From: Bifidobacterium amazonense
Lineage (GTDB): Bacteria; Actinomycetota; Actinomycetes; Actinomycetales; Bifidobacteriaceae
Reading direction: 5' to 3'
DNA: 64,000 nucleotides
Assembly: GCF_018555435.2 (NCBI RefSeq)
Contig: NZ_JAFEJT020000005.1
Coordinates: forward strand, 1 to 64,000
Shown here: positions 55,489 through 64,000 of the stretch, piece by piece
Layout of the letters: every line of letters begins with the position of its first letter
How positions within the stretch are numbered: position 1 is the first letter of the stretch
Translations under genes and position numbers: made by a program
Notes under the pieces: generated by a model
Database searches by the model: none
What the model saw: only the letters and a program-made list of their open reading frames with translations
What the model was told of the DNA's origin: nothing

Positions 55489-55632
55489 ACGGCGGTCGAT
55501 TTCAGCGGAAGTTTCGGCAAACCGTGGCAACAGTTTGCCGCCGGTTCATCCGACGTTGGTAGCGTAACCATGTATGGAACAACGGGCTTTGCAGCCCGAA
55601 TACGCTAGACGCACGACACAAAAGAGGCATAC

Positions 55633-57165
55633 ATGGCTGAGGCAACGTTGCAGTACACGGCGACGCACGATTCGCTGACGGTATGGTGGGATCGGCCGGA
55701 CGACGCAGGCGCCGAGCGACGCTACCGCGTGATGGTCAACGGCGAGATGGAACGCGAGACGACCGTGACGCATTGCGTGATCCGCGGCCTGCAGCCGTCG
55801 CAGACGTACCGCGTCGCCGTGCGGGTCGACGCCGACGGTTCCGGCCGATTCCACGGTCTGGCGAGCGTCGAGGCGCGCACGGCCGACGTCAAGCGCGTGA
55901 TCGACGTCACCCAGCCCCCGTACTATGCGCTCGGCGATGGGCGCAAGCTCAACACCCACGCCATTCAGCAGGCGTTGGACGACTGCGACGCCGACTCGGT
56001 CGTGGTCGTGCCGGCCGGCACGTTCCTGACCGGCGCGCTGCGCATGCACTCGCACACCGAGCTCGTCGTCTCGGCAGACGCGACATTGCAGGGCACCACG
56101 GATCCGGCCGACTACGAGCCGTACATCCGCAGCCGGTTCGAGGGCATCGAAATGGACTGCCTGTCGAGCCTGATCAACATCGGCGAACTCGACCACGACG
56201 GCCCAGCCAACGTCACCGACGTGACGATACGCGGCGAAGGCGCGATATTGAGCGGCGGGCGCGAACTCATGCGCAACGTGATCGAACGCGAAAAGCAGCG
56301 CATCCGCGACGGCCGGTCCACCGCGCCGGCTGCGGTCGGCCGCCCGGACGGCGACGACACGGTGCCGGGACGTGTGCGTCCGCGTCTGATCAACATGAGC
56401 AACGCCAGCCGCGTCACGATCGCTGGGCTCACGCTCGGCCAGTCGGCCAGCTGGAACGTGCATATGATCTACAGCGACCATATCGTCACGTACGGCTGCA
56501 CGTTCCGGTCGAAGGGCGTGTTCAACGGCGACGGCTGGGATCCGGATTCGTGCGAGGACTGCACGGTTTTCGACTGCACGTTCGAGACGGGCGACGACGC
56601 GATCGCGATCAAGTCCGGCAAGAATCCGGAAGGCAACGTCATCAACCGGCCGTGCCGGAACATCCGCATCTTTGACTGCCGGGCCGAGTTCGGCTTCGGC
56701 ATCACGCTCGGCTCGGAAATGTCGGGCGGCATCGCAAACGTGCGCATCTGGGACTGCGACATGTCGCGCACGTCGTTCGGCCTAGAGATCAAGGCGACGC
56801 GCAAGCGCGGCGGCTACGTGCGCGACGTGCGCGCGTACGACAGCACGTTCTCGCACATCCAGCTGCACGGCGTGCCGTACAACGACGACGGCGAGGATTC
56901 CGGACAGGTGCCGGTGTTCGAGGACATGCTGTTCGACAACGTGCGCATCGAGGATCGCTTCCCCGCCGCCGGAGACTCGCGCGGCAAGGGTCGCGACATC
57001 GAGGTGTGCGGCTTCGATGCGAAGCATCCGGCGCACGACATCGAGTTCCGCAATCTCACAATCGCGCCGACGCAGGCCGGCGACATCGACCCGAACGCCA
57101 ACGGCATGGGCAACATCCGGCTGCGGTTCGCGCGCAACATCGGCTTCACCGGCGACTGCGCGTAA
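55633..57165 (+). CDS. Glycoside hydrolase family 28 polygalacturonase with FnIII domain
   Basis: 510 aa. N-terminal fibronectin III-like domain (about 1-85), then a right-handed beta-helix of the polygalacturonase family. Catalytic motifs: NGDGWDPDS (first Asp), ETGDDAIAIKSGK (Asp pair), a GSEMSGG block where fungal enzymes have GHG, and LEIKATRKRGG (RxK-like). This pattern with GSEMSGG is seen in bacterial exo-acting polygalacturonases and rhamnogalacturonan-type enzymes. There is no signal peptide, so it acts on imported oligogalacturonides, releasing galacturonate for UxaC. Followed by a strong terminator. Confidence 0.92.
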   Translation: MAEATLQYTATHDSLTVWWDRPDDAGAERRYRVMVNGEMERETTVTHCVIRGLQPSQTYRVAVRVDADGSGRFHGLASVEARTADVKRVIDVTQPPYYALGDGRKLNTHAIQQALDDCDADSVVVVPAGTFLTGALRMHSHTELVVSADATLQGTTDPADYEPYIRSRFEGIEMDCLSSLINIGELDHDGPANVTDVTIRGEGAILSGGRELMRNVIEREKQRIRDGRSTAPAAVGRPDGDDTVPGRVRPRLINMSNASRVTIAGLTLGQSASWNVHMIYSDHIVTYGCTFRSKGVFNGDGWDPDSCEDCTVFDCTFETGDDAIAIKSGKNPEGNVINRPCRNIRIFDCRAEFGFGITLGSEMSGGIANVRIWDCDMSRTSFGLEIKATRKRGGYVRDVRAYDSTFSHIQLHGVPYNDDGEDSGQVPVFEDMLFDNVRIEDRFPAAGDSRGKGRDIEVCGFDAKHPAHDIEFRNLTIAPTQAGDIDPNANGMGNIRLRFARNIGFTGDCA

Positions 57166-57254
57166 GCCCGCCGACGGGCAAGCCTGCCCGGCTGCGCAGG
57201 CGTCTTGCGGGGCCGCTCCCAATGGCGGCCGCAGATAGCAGCCGCATAGCATAT

Positions 57255-57293
57255 AGGGCGGGCGCTGGTCCCATAAGGATCAGCGCCCGCCCT
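57255..57293. terminator. Bidirectional terminator, GH28 / gluD
   Basis: 17-bp stem starting AGGGCGGGCGCTG (57255-57267) / CAGCGCCCGCCCT (57281-57293), extended inward by GTCC/GGAT pairs, 5-nt loop, then GTTTGCC. Between convergent genes. Confidence 0.8.
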
Positions 57294-57347
57294 GTTTGCC
57301 GTCATCCGATCGGATCGGCCGAATCGGCCGCCCCGTCATCCGGCCGG

Positions 57348-58643
57348 TCAGATCTTCGGCCGGTGCGGACCGATGCCCGGGTGGCTCTGGTGCCCTTCCG
57401 GATTGGTGTGGCCCTTGCCGACGTCGTTGCCGTGGTTGAACACGGCCTCGTTCTTCGGCATCGCGTCCGGCTTGGACGGCTTGTCGTCGCCGGAACCGCC
57501 CTTGCCGGAGCCGGACTTGGACTTGTCGATCGCGCCGACCTTGCCCGGCTTCTTCGACTTGCCCTTGCCGGCCAGCGCCGGGAATTCACCGGTGGCCGGA
57601 TCGACCTGCGACTCGGGATGCGTCTCGTCGTAGCCCTGCTCGTAGCGCGTCTTGCGCCAATTGCGGATGGACGCGTTCGTGCCGCGATGGTGCACGTGGT
57701 ACTGGCGCGGCGTGCCGCCGAGCGGCAGCTCCTTGACTTCCTTCGCGACGGCGATCTGGTTGACGTTCGACGGGTCCATGATCGCGATCGGCGCGACCGG
57801 CTCGGGTTCGGCCGGCGCGGCCGTGCGCTGCTGCATGCGCGCAGGCAGCCATTCGGCGAGTCGCGACAGCAGCCAGCAGGCGATGAAGTAGATCACCGCG
57901 GCCATGACGAGCGTCTGCAGGATGTTGAAGTACATCGAGCCGAGTCGGCGCGACTCCTGCAGCAGATCGGTGTACATGATGATCGAGCCGAGCGCGGTGT
58001 CCTTGAGCACGACGACCAGCTGCGTGACGGCGGCCGGTAGCATCGCGTACACGGCCTGCGGCACCTCGATCTGCATGAGCGACTGCGTTTCGGTCAGGCC
58101 CAGCGCCAGCGACGCCTCGCGCTGGCCGTTCGGCAGGTTGCCGACGCCGGAGCGCACCAGCTCGGCCACGACCGAGCCGTTGTACAGCACGAGCGCAAGC
58201 ACGACGGCCCAGTACGAGGGGCTGTCCATGCCGGCGAACGCGAACAGTCGCCAGAAGAAGATCATGAGCAGCAGCACGGGCACGGCGCGGCAGAATTCGA
58301 CGATCACGGCGGCGATCGCGCGCAGCACCGGATTCGGCAGCAGTCGTCCCACGCCGAACACCAGGCCGAACGCGACGGCGCCGACCACGGCCACGACGGT
58401 GGCCTTGACGGTCATCCACAGGCCAGGCAGGTAGAAGTCGGTCCACGCCTCGCGTTCGACCGCGGGCTTCCACAGCTCCCAGCTCAGCTGGTTCTCGCCG
58501 TCCGGCGGGTTGTGCAGGCGCATGAGGATGAGCACGATCACGAGCGCGAACAGGATGCCCGCGACCCAGTTGGCGATGCGGATGGTGCGGCGGCCCTTGG
58601 GACCGGGCGCGTCGAACAGTACGGAATTCGAAGTATCAGCCAT
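57348..58643 (-). CDS. gluD: Glutamate ABC transporter permease GluD, with long C-terminal tail
   Basis: 431 aa. The first 280 residues are a HisM/GlnP-type permease (PGLWMTVKATVVAVVGAVAFG, EFCRAVPVLLLMIFFWRLF, EAA loop REASLALGLTETQSLMQIEVPQAV). The last 150 residues are a Gly/Lys/Ser/Pro-rich, hydrophilic cytoplasmic tail, far longer than in typical GluD. Last gene of gluABCD, 6 nt after gluC. With GluC it forms the channel for glutamate or a related amino acid. Confidence 0.88.
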   Translation of the reverse strand: MADTSNSVLFDAPGPKGRRTIRIANWVAGILFALVIVLILMRLHNPPDGENQLSWELWKPAVEREAWTDFYLPGLWMTVKATVVAVVGAVAFGLVFGVGRLLPNPVLRAIAAVIVEFCRAVPVLLLMIFFWRLFAFAGMDSPSYWAVVLALVLYNGSVVAELVRSGVGNLPNGQREASLALGLTETQSLMQIEVPQAVYAMLPAAVTQLVVVLKDTALGSIIMYTDLLQESRRLGSMYFNILQTLVMAAVIYFIACWLLSRLAEWLPARMQQRTAAPAEPEPVAPIAIMDPSNVNQIAVAKEVKELPLGGTPRQYHVHHRGTNASIRNWRKTRYEQGYDETHPESQVDPATGEFPALAGKGKSKKPGKVGAIDKSKSGSGKGGSGDDKPSKPDAMPKNEAVFNHGNDVGKGHTNPEGHQSHPGIGPHRPKI

Positions 58644-58649
58644 GGCGGG

Positions 58650-59327
58650 TCACCTCCTGACCGCGAGCTTGTTGGACAGGTACGTGGTGAGCATGCCGAT
58701 CGGGATGATCAGGATCACGTAGCCGAGCGCGAAGATCAGGAAGATCTGCACGATCACGTCCGGGCGGAATTCGATCATTTCGCTCATGAGCGACGACGTT
58801 TCGGTCGACACGGACGCCGCCGCGGCGACGGTCGAGTTCTTGAGCAGCGCGATCAGCGTGTTGCCGAGCGGCGCGACGGAGCCGCGGAACGCCTGCGGCA
58901 GGATGATCTGCGTCGCGGCCTGCATGAAGTTCAGTCCCAGCGCGCGTGCGGCTTCGGCCTGGCCGATCGGCACGGTGTTGATGCCCGAACGCAGCGATTC
59001 GCACACGAACGCGGCCGTGTACAGCGACAGGCCGGTCACGGCGAGCCAGAAGAAGTTCGTCGCGAACGTGTCGGAGAAGCTGAGCTTGAGCTGTGCGTAC
59101 GCGCCGAGCACCATGAACACCATGATGATCGTCAGCGGCAGGTTCTTGAACAGTTCGACGTACGCGCCGGCCACGGCACGCAGCGACGAGATCGGTGAGA
59201 TGCGCATCATGACGAGGATCACGCCGAGCACGGTGGAGAACAGGGCGCTCCACAGGGTCAGTTCGATGTTGACGAGGAACGCGCCGAGCACGTCGTAGGT
59301 CTGCAGCAGTTGGACGAATCCGTTCAT
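58650..59327 (-). CDS. gluC: Glutamate ABC transporter permease GluC
   Basis: 225 aa, normal length. Membrane helices with FLVNIELTLWSALFSTVLGV, ELFKNLPLTIIMVFMVLGAY and EAA loop AEAARALGLNFMQAATQIIL. It heterodimerises with GluD. It starts 1 nt after the gluB stop. Confidence 0.9.
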   Translation of the reverse strand: MNGFVQLLQTYDVLGAFLVNIELTLWSALFSTVLGVILVMMRISPISSLRAVAGAYVELFKNLPLTIIMVFMVLGAYAQLKLSFSDTFATNFFWLAVTGLSLYTAAFVCESLRSGINTVPIGQAEAARALGLNFMQAATQIILPQAFRGSVAPLGNTLIALLKNSTVAAAASVSTETSSLMSEMIEFRPDVIVQIFLIFALGYVILIIPIGMLTTYLSNKLAVRR

Positions 59328-59328
59328 G

Positions 59329-60165
59329 TCACGCCTCCCCTTCGGTCGGTTCCGGCGGGTTGTACTTCGCGTTCGGCTGGTACGAGGTGCCCTTGGTGTT
59401 GTCCTCGATGGCGCGCTGCCAGGCGCCGTCCTGGATCATGTCCTCGATGGCGGCGTTGATGCGCGCGGCGAGGCGCACGTCGCCCTTCTTGATGCCCACG
59501 CCGTAGTATTCCTGCGTGAACGGCTTGCCGACGACGCGCAGCTTGCCGCGCGAGGCGGAGGCGAGTCCGGCGAGGATGATGTCGTCGGTGGTCACCGCGT
59601 CGACGATGCCGGAGAACAGCGCGGTCGCGCATTCCGCGTAGCCGGGCTGTTCCATGAGCTGGACTTCGGACGCGAACTTCTCCTTGACGGTCTTGGCCGA
59701 CGTGGAGCCGGTCACGGAGCACAGGCGCTTGCCGTCAAGATCCTCGGGGCCGTTGATCGAATGGTCGTCGTCGCGCACGAGCAGGTCCTGGCCGGCCACG
59801 AAGTACGGTCCGGCGAAGGAGACGGCCTTCTTGCGCTCGTCGGTGATGGAATAGGTGGCGAGGATCATGTCCACGTCACCGTTCTGGATCATCGCCTCGC
59901 GCTGCTTGGACGGGGCTTCCTTCCAGATGATCTCGTCCTCGGAGTAGCCGAGCTCCTTGGCGATGTACTTGGCCACGTCCACGTCGAAGCCGACGTACGT
60001 GCCGGACTTCTTGAAACCGAGGCCCGGCTGGTCGAATTTGATGCCGATGCGGATCTTGCCCGCCTCGTCCTCGCCGCATCCGGCGAGCGAGAACGCGCAG
60101 GCAAGCGCGGCCACGGCGGCCACGACGCGCGTGGCGGCGCGTTTGATGCTTGGTCTGAATATCAT
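59329..60165 (-). CDS. gluB: Glutamate-binding lipoprotein GluB
   Basis: 278 aa. Lipobox SLAGC after a 26-residue signal, then an SBP_bac_3 domain: IGIKFDQPGLGFKKSGTYVG, GFDVDVAKYIAKELG, DMILATYSITDERKKAVSFA, GSTSAKTVKEKF. The pattern is that of actinobacterial GluB. ATG 60165 follows GAGGGAAG. Confidence 0.9.
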   Translation of the reverse strand: MIFRPSIKRAATRVVAAVAALACAFSLAGCGEDEAGKIRIGIKFDQPGLGFKKSGTYVGFDVDVAKYIAKELGYSEDEIIWKEAPSKQREAMIQNGDVDMILATYSITDERKKAVSFAGPYFVAGQDLLVRDDDHSINGPEDLDGKRLCSVTGSTSAKTVKEKFASEVQLMEQPGYAECATALFSGIVDAVTTDDIILAGLASASRGKLRVVGKPFTQEYYGVGIKKGDVRLAARINAAIEDMIQDGAWQRAIEDNTKGTSYQPNAKYNPPEPTEGEA

Positions 60166-60229
60166 ATTGCTTCCCTCAGTTGCTTCCTCAGGTGTTCCGC
60201 TGTCGCAATGCGATTACGCGATCAGGCGG

Positions 60230-61027
60230 TCAGTGGGTGAGGATCTTCGACAGGAAGTCCTTGGCGCGGTCGGTCTGCGGATGCTCGAAGAACTCGTCGG
60301 GCGTGTTCTGTTCGAGGATCTGGCCGTCGGCCATGAACACGATGCGGTCCGCGGCCTTGCGCGCGAAGCCCATCTCGTGCGTCACGCAGATCATGGTCAT
60401 GCCCTCGTGGGCGAGTTCGACCATGACGTCGAGCACTTCGTTGACCATTTCCGGGTCGAGCGCGGAGGTCGGCTCGTCGAAGAGCATGACCTTCGGCTTC
60501 ATGGCGAGCGCGCGGGCGATGGCGACGCGCTGCTGCTGGCCGCCGGAAAGCTGGGACGGCATCTTGTTCGCCTGCGTGGCGACGCCGACGCGGTCGAGCA
60601 GGTCCATGGCGAGGCGCTCGGCCTCCTTCTTGTCCATGTGGCGGACCTTGACGGGCGCGAGCGTGACGTTGTCGAGAATGGTCTTGTTGGCGAACAGGTT
60701 GAACGACTGGAACACCATGCCGACCTCGGCGCGCAGGCTGGCGAGCTCCTTGCCCTCCTGGGGCAGGGGCTTGCCGTCGATGCGGATGTCGCCGGAGTCG
60801 ATGGTTTCGAGGCGGTTGATGGTGCGGCACATCGTGGACTTGCCGGAGCCGGACGGGCCGACAACGACGAGCACCTCGCCCTTGTTGACGGTCAGGTTGA
60901 TGTCTTTGAGGACGTGCAGGTCGCCGAAATGCTTTTCGACGTGGGTCAGCTCGACGAGCGGACGGCCGGGTTCATCTCCCGGGACAAGCGGCATGGTGGG
61001 CCGCACTTCTTCTTTCTTATCGGACAT
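60230..61027 (-). CDS. gluA: Glutamate ABC transporter ATPase GluA
   Basis: 265 aa. A 25-residue polar N-terminus, Walker [11 protein letters not shown]-loop [16 protein letters not shown], signature [15 protein letters not shown], Walker [15 protein letters not shown], switch CVTHEMGFA. Polar amino acid transporter ATPase. First gene of gluABCD. Confidence 0.92.
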   Translation of the reverse strand: MSDKKEEVRPTMPLVPGDEPGRPLVELTHVEKHFGDLHVLKDINLTVNKGEVLVVVGPSGSGKSTMCRTINRLETIDSGDIRIDGKPLPQEGKELASLRAEVGMVFQSFNLFANKTILDNVTLAPVKVRHMDKKEAERLAMDLLDRVGVATQANKMPSQLSGGQQQRVAIARALAMKPKVMLFDEPTSALDPEMVNEVLDVMVELAHEGMTMICVTHEMGFARKAADRIVFMADGQILEQNTPDEFFEHPQTDRAKDFLSKILTH

Positions 61028-61099
61028 AGCGGGCAGTATATCGACAGCATGTTACCGACTCAACCCCCGTCGTTCACCCCGCGGACAAGTGAACGTTCA

Positions 61100-61140
61100 C
61101 ATGGGGTCGTTTGCGACATGCGGCAGCAAACGGCCTCATG
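61100..61140 (-). terminator. Hairpin downstream of the ybaK-like gene
   Basis: CATGGGGTCGTTTGC (61100-61114) pairs with GCAAACGGCCTCATG (61126-61140), 13 of 15 bases. It lies 18 nt past the stop of the YbaK-like gene on the minus strand, without a T-run. A palindrome GTGAACGTTCAC follows at 61089-61100, upstream of gluA. Confidence 0.5.
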
Positions 61141-61157
61141 CCGCCGGTTCCGGCAGG

Positions 61158-61709
61158 TCAGACGCGCGGGTGGCCGAGCCCGGCCACGAACGTGACGCCG
61201 GGGATGTCGTCGAAGATCGACCCTTCGACCACGAGCTTCGACGGGCGGATGCCGCTGCCGAGATACAGCTTCGGGATCGACAGGATGTGCTGGTCGACGA
61301 GCAGCGGCCAGCTTTCGGGCAGCCCGATCGGCGACATTCCGCCGGATTCCATGCCGGTCGCCTCCACCGCGTCGGCGATGGGCGCGAAGCTGACCTTGCT
61401 GACTTCCAGCGTGCGCTTGACGACGCCGTTGAGGTCGGCGCGCGTGTCCGCGGTGACGAACGCGGCGGCGAACTGCGGCGGCGCCTTGCGGGTCTTGTGC
61501 GTGTGCACGACGACCACGTTGCCGGTTTGTTCAAATGGGATTCCGTATTTCGGACACCACAGGTCGGTGTCCGACTCCTCGTCGGAGTTGATCGTCACTC
61601 CCAAAATTTTGCGTTCCGGCACGCCGCGTTCGACCAGCCCCTTCAGCGCGTCGAACACGGGCGCCGCCAGCAGATCCCCATCATGCCAGTCAAGCAGTTC
61701 CAATGTCAT
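61158..61709 (-). CDS. YbaK/EbsC-family aminoacyl-tRNA deacylase
   Basis: 183 aa. The YbaK/prolyl-tRNA editing fold is visible: KTRKAPPQFAAAFVTADTRADLNGVVKRTL and ESGGMSPIGLPESWPLLVDQ, where the GG-SPIGLP loop forms the active site. Such proteins remove wrongly attached amino acids from tRNAs in trans. The exact substrate is unknown. ATG 61709 follows GGAGGA. Monocistronic. Confidence 0.88.
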   Translation of the reverse strand: MTLELLDWHDGDLLAAPVFDALKGLVERGVPERKILGVTINSDEESDTDLWCPKYGIPFEQTGNVVVVHTHKTRKAPPQFAAAFVTADTRADLNGVVKRTLEVSKVSFAPIADAVEATGMESGGMSPIGLPESWPLLVDQHILSIPKLYLGSGIRPSKLVVEGSIFDDIPGVTFVAGLGHPRV

Positions 61710-61845
61710 CGAAGTCCTCCCCGCAAACTTGTTACGGGACAGCTTACCGGCGCGGACACGCACGCAACGCCGCGCGACTATAGGCGTTGCTTATGGCCGT
61801 CTATCAGCGGCTCGCCGATCGCGACGACCGCGCAACGCACGCACG

Positions 61846-63219
61846 TCAGCGTCCCGTTTCGCGCAGATCGTCGCGCAGGATGCGCCGCAGCACCGGCACG
61901 GTGACGGCGAACGAAAGGATGTCGGAGACGGACTGGGCCATCTCCACGCCGAGCACGCCAAAGAACTGCGGCAGGATCAGCACGACGGGCGCCAGGAACA
62001 GGCCCATGCGGCACACGGCGAGGAACGAGGCGATGCCGGTCTTGCCCATCGTCTGCGTGATCATGTTGCCCATCATGTTCACGCCGTTGACCACTACGGT
62101 CACGCATTCGAAGTGGAGCGCAGCCACGCCGACCTCCACCACGGCCGGGTCGGAGCGGAAGATCTCGACCAGCTGCGGCGCGAACAGCCAGACGAGCGTG
62201 CCGATCACGACGAGCACGGCGGTGGACAGGCGGATCACGAACCAGAACGCCTCCTTGACGCGCCCGTACAGCCCGGCGCCGTAGTTGTAGCCGCACACCG
62301 GCTGGAAGCCCTGGCCGAGGCCGATGATGACCGAGTTCGCGCCGAGCATGATGCGCATGACGATCGCCATGCCGGCGATGGCCGCGTCGCCGAACGGATT
62401 GGCGGCGATGTTCACGCAGGTCGTGGCGATGGAGCCCGCGCCCTGGCGCACGAGCGAGGGCAGGCCGCCGCCGACGATCTCGCGCATGAGCAGCGCGTCC
62501 GGCCTGCAGTTGCGCAGGGAGAGCTTCATGACGCCGAACCTGCGGCTCATCGTGGTCAGGATGACGAAGCTGACGGTCTGGCAGATGCCGGTCGCCAGTC
62601 CCGCGCCGAAGATGCCGAGATCCAGCACGAAGATGAACAGGGGGGCGAGCAGGAAGTTGAGCAGCGCGCCGGTGACGAGGCCGATCATGCCGAACGCGGA
62701 CTGGCCCTGGTAGCGCAGCAGGCCGTTGAGCGCGAACGATCCGCACACGCACGGCGCGGCGACGAGGATCGGCGTCAGATACTGCACGGCATACGGCGCG
62801 ATCGTATGCGTCGAGCCAAGCATGACGACGAGCGGGCGCAGCGTGACGAGGCCGATCGCGGCGACGGTCAGGCCGCACACGACCGCGCCCGTGAAGCCGA
62901 CGGCAAGCAGACGCGCGGCGCGATCGTTGTTCTGCTTGCCGAGCTCGCGGCTCATGGAGTTGCCCGCGCCGTTGCCGAAGAAGAATCCGATGGCCTGCAG
63001 GATGGTCATGATGGAGAACGCGATGCCGATCGCGCCGGACTGCGCGGTGCCGAGCTGGCCGATGAAGAACGTGTCCGTGAGATTGTATGCGGTGGTGACC
63101 AGGTTCGAGACGACGGCCGGAATGCACAGCCGCAGGATGAGCGGACGGATCGGACTGCCCGTCATCTGCCGGTATTTCGCGTCCGCACTTGCCCTTTTGA
63201 TCGCATGCATCTGAACCAC
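61846..63219 (-). CDS. MATE-family multidrug/cation exporter
   Basis: 457 aa with about 12 hydrophobic helices in two homologous halves (MatE domains: IPAVVSNLVTTAYNLTDTFF and GLPSLVRQGAGSIATTCVNI). The GFFFGNGAGNSMSRELGKQN motif is characteristic of DinF/NorM-like transporters. It exports drugs or metabolites using Na+ or H+. The frame opens with GTG at 63219; ATG at 63210 is an equally possible start. Confidence 0.88.
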   Translation of the reverse strand: MVQMHAIKRASADAKYRQMTGSPIRPLILRLCIPAVVSNLVTTAYNLTDTFFIGQLGTAQSGAIGIAFSIMTILQAIGFFFGNGAGNSMSRELGKQNNDRAARLLAVGFTGAVVCGLTVAAIGLVTLRPLVVMLGSTHTIAPYAVQYLTPILVAAPCVCGSFALNGLLRYQGQSAFGMIGLVTGALLNFLLAPLFIFVLDLGIFGAGLATGICQTVSFVILTTMSRRFGVMKLSLRNCRPDALLMREIVGGGLPSLVRQGAGSIATTCVNIAANPFGDAAIAGMAIVMRIMLGANSVIIGLGQGFQPVCGYNYGAGLYGRVKEAFWFVIRLSTAVLVVIGTLVWLFAPQLVEIFRSDPAVVEVGVAALHFECVTVVVNGVNMMGNMITQTMGKTGIASFLAVCRMGLFLAPVVLILPQFFGVLGVEMAQSVSDILSFAVTVPVLRRILRDDLRETGR

Positions 63220-63278
63220 GCCGCCACTCTACCACCCGCCCGGATAAGCCCGGGCAGGCCGGATGCATCACGGAACGC

Positions 63279-64000
63279 CTAACGCAGATATCGGCCGGTG
63301 ATGCTGTCGGCGCACCGCGCGATCCGAGCCGGCGTGCCGACGGCGACCACGCGGCCGCCCGCCTCGCCGCCGCCCGGCCCCATGTCGATGATCCAGTCGG
63401 CGTTGGCGATCATGTCGAGATCGTGCTCGATCACCACCACGGTGGCGCCGGCGGCAACCAGCCGGTCGAACACGCCGAGCAGCACGCGCACGTCGAGCGG
63501 ATGCAGGCCGATGGTCGGCTCGTCGAACACGAACACGGCGTCCGACTGCGCCTTGCCCATGTCGCCGGCCAGTTTGAGCCGCTGCGCCTCGCCTCCGGAC
63601 AGGGACGGCGTCGGCTCGCCCAACGTGAGATAGCCGAGTCCCAGATCATGCAGCGTGGCGAGCCCGGCGTGCACTTTGCGCAGGTCGCCGGTCGCGCCCA
63701 TCGCCTCGTCGACGCTCATCGCCATGAGCTGCGGCAACGTGAACTCCCGCCCGTCCTTGCCGCGGCGGCGGATGCGATCGGCTTCCGGCGAATACCGCGA
63801 GCCGCGGCAGTCCGGGCATTCGATGTCGACGTCCGGCAGGAACTGCACGTCAAGCGAGATCGATCCGGTGCCGTCGCAGGTCGGGCAGCGCAACCGGCCC
63901 GTGTTGTAGGAGAAATCGCCTGCCTTCCAACCGCCCTGCTTGGCTTCGTCGCAGCGGGCGAACGCGCGGCGCAGCTCATCGTGGATGCCGGCGTACGTGG
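63279..64000 (-). CDS. UvrA-like ABC ATPase, 3' part (continues past window edge)
   Basis: C-terminal 240 or so residues of a UvrA-family protein; the 5' part lies beyond position 64000. Zinc-finger CPTCDGTG and CPDCRG, a short SRYSPEADRIRRRGKDGREF region, signature PSLSGGEAQRLKLAGDM, Walker B VFVFDEPTIGLHPLD, H-loop IEHDLDMI. The compact spacing fits UvrA2/drug-resistance-type paralogues rather than housekeeping UvrA. The role is probably protection from DNA-binding compounds. Confidence 0.85.
   Translation of the reverse strand, partial: TYAGIHDELRRAFARCDEAKQGGWKAGDFSYNTGRLRCPTCDGTGSISLDVQFLPDVDIECPDCRGSRYSPEADRIRRRGKDGREFTLPQLMAMSVDEAMGATGDLRKVHAGLATLHDLGLGYLTLGEPTPSLSGGEAQRLKLAGDMGKAQSDAVFVFDEPTIGLHPLDVRVLLGVFDRLVAAGATVVVIEHDLDMIANADWIIDMGPGGGEAGGRVVAVGTPARIARCADSITGRYLR

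Noticed and set aside
1..64000. tRNA, rRNA or prophage attachment sites
   Set aside because: No cloverleaf with a GTTCGA-type arm, no rRNA blocks and no integrase were recognised by eye. A covariance-model scan would be decisive.

Overview
The window reads as a chromosomal segment of a Bifidobacterium. The DNA is GC-rich. It carries a fructose ABC transporter laid out like B. longum fruEKFG, the actinobacterial mtrA-mtrB-lpqB operon, a Corynebacterium-type gluABCD glutamate transporter and actinobacterial RarA and helicase homologues. Species cannot be fixed from the sequence alone. No rRNA, tRNA, CRISPR array or prophage was seen.

Region by region. (1) 1-12.9 kb: a secreted surface protein with a 13-bp poly-C tract upstream (possible phase switch), a small HTH/coiled-coil protein, then a vitamin block. 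The vitamin block is an FMN riboswitch driving ribU, a three-domain EcfA-EcfA'-EcfT fusion, and tenA behind a TPP riboswitch on the other strand. A nitroreductase, a mutarotase and an MFS exporter follow, separated by unusually repeat-rich intergenic DNA. (2) 12.9-24.1 kb: conserved core: fru transporter, lpqB-mtrB-mtrA, rarA. (3) 24.5-33 kb: a more AT-rich accessory block: a GntR/UTRA regulator divergent from a dipeptide ABC transporter and a penicillin-binding-protein-like serine hydrolase. The first permease gene has an in-frame TGA. A traX fragment and a short duplication follow. (4) 33-37 kb: DUF3516-type helicase and PPK2. (5) 37.2-57.2 kb: a pectin/hexuronate utilisation locus. It holds an LplABC-type oligosaccharide importer (its lplB split by an IS3-family element with a 3-bp target duplication), two LacI regulators, an ABC exporter, a GH43-like beta-propeller enzyme, uxaB, uxaA, uxaC, a GH43 and a cytoplasmic GH28 polygalacturonase. 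(6) 57.3-64 kb: gluDCBA, a YbaK/EbsC deacylase, a MATE exporter and a UvrA-like protein cut by the window edge.

How it fits together: in region 5, imported pectic oligosaccharides would be trimmed inside the cell (no signal peptides on GH28 or the GH43s). Galacturonate or glucuronate would then pass through UxaC, UxaB and UxaA to 2-keto-3-deoxygluconate. KDG kinase and aldolase are not in the window. In this strain the importer permease is broken by the IS, so the locus may be idle for oligosaccharides. Two short motifs recur at promoters of this locus and look like operators for its two LacI proteins. Several families of short intergenic repeats (52-bp and about 104-bp tandem arrays, a 22-bp inverted unit at two distant loci, a CTCCCTCAG palindromic element) are the main structures that the genes do not explain.
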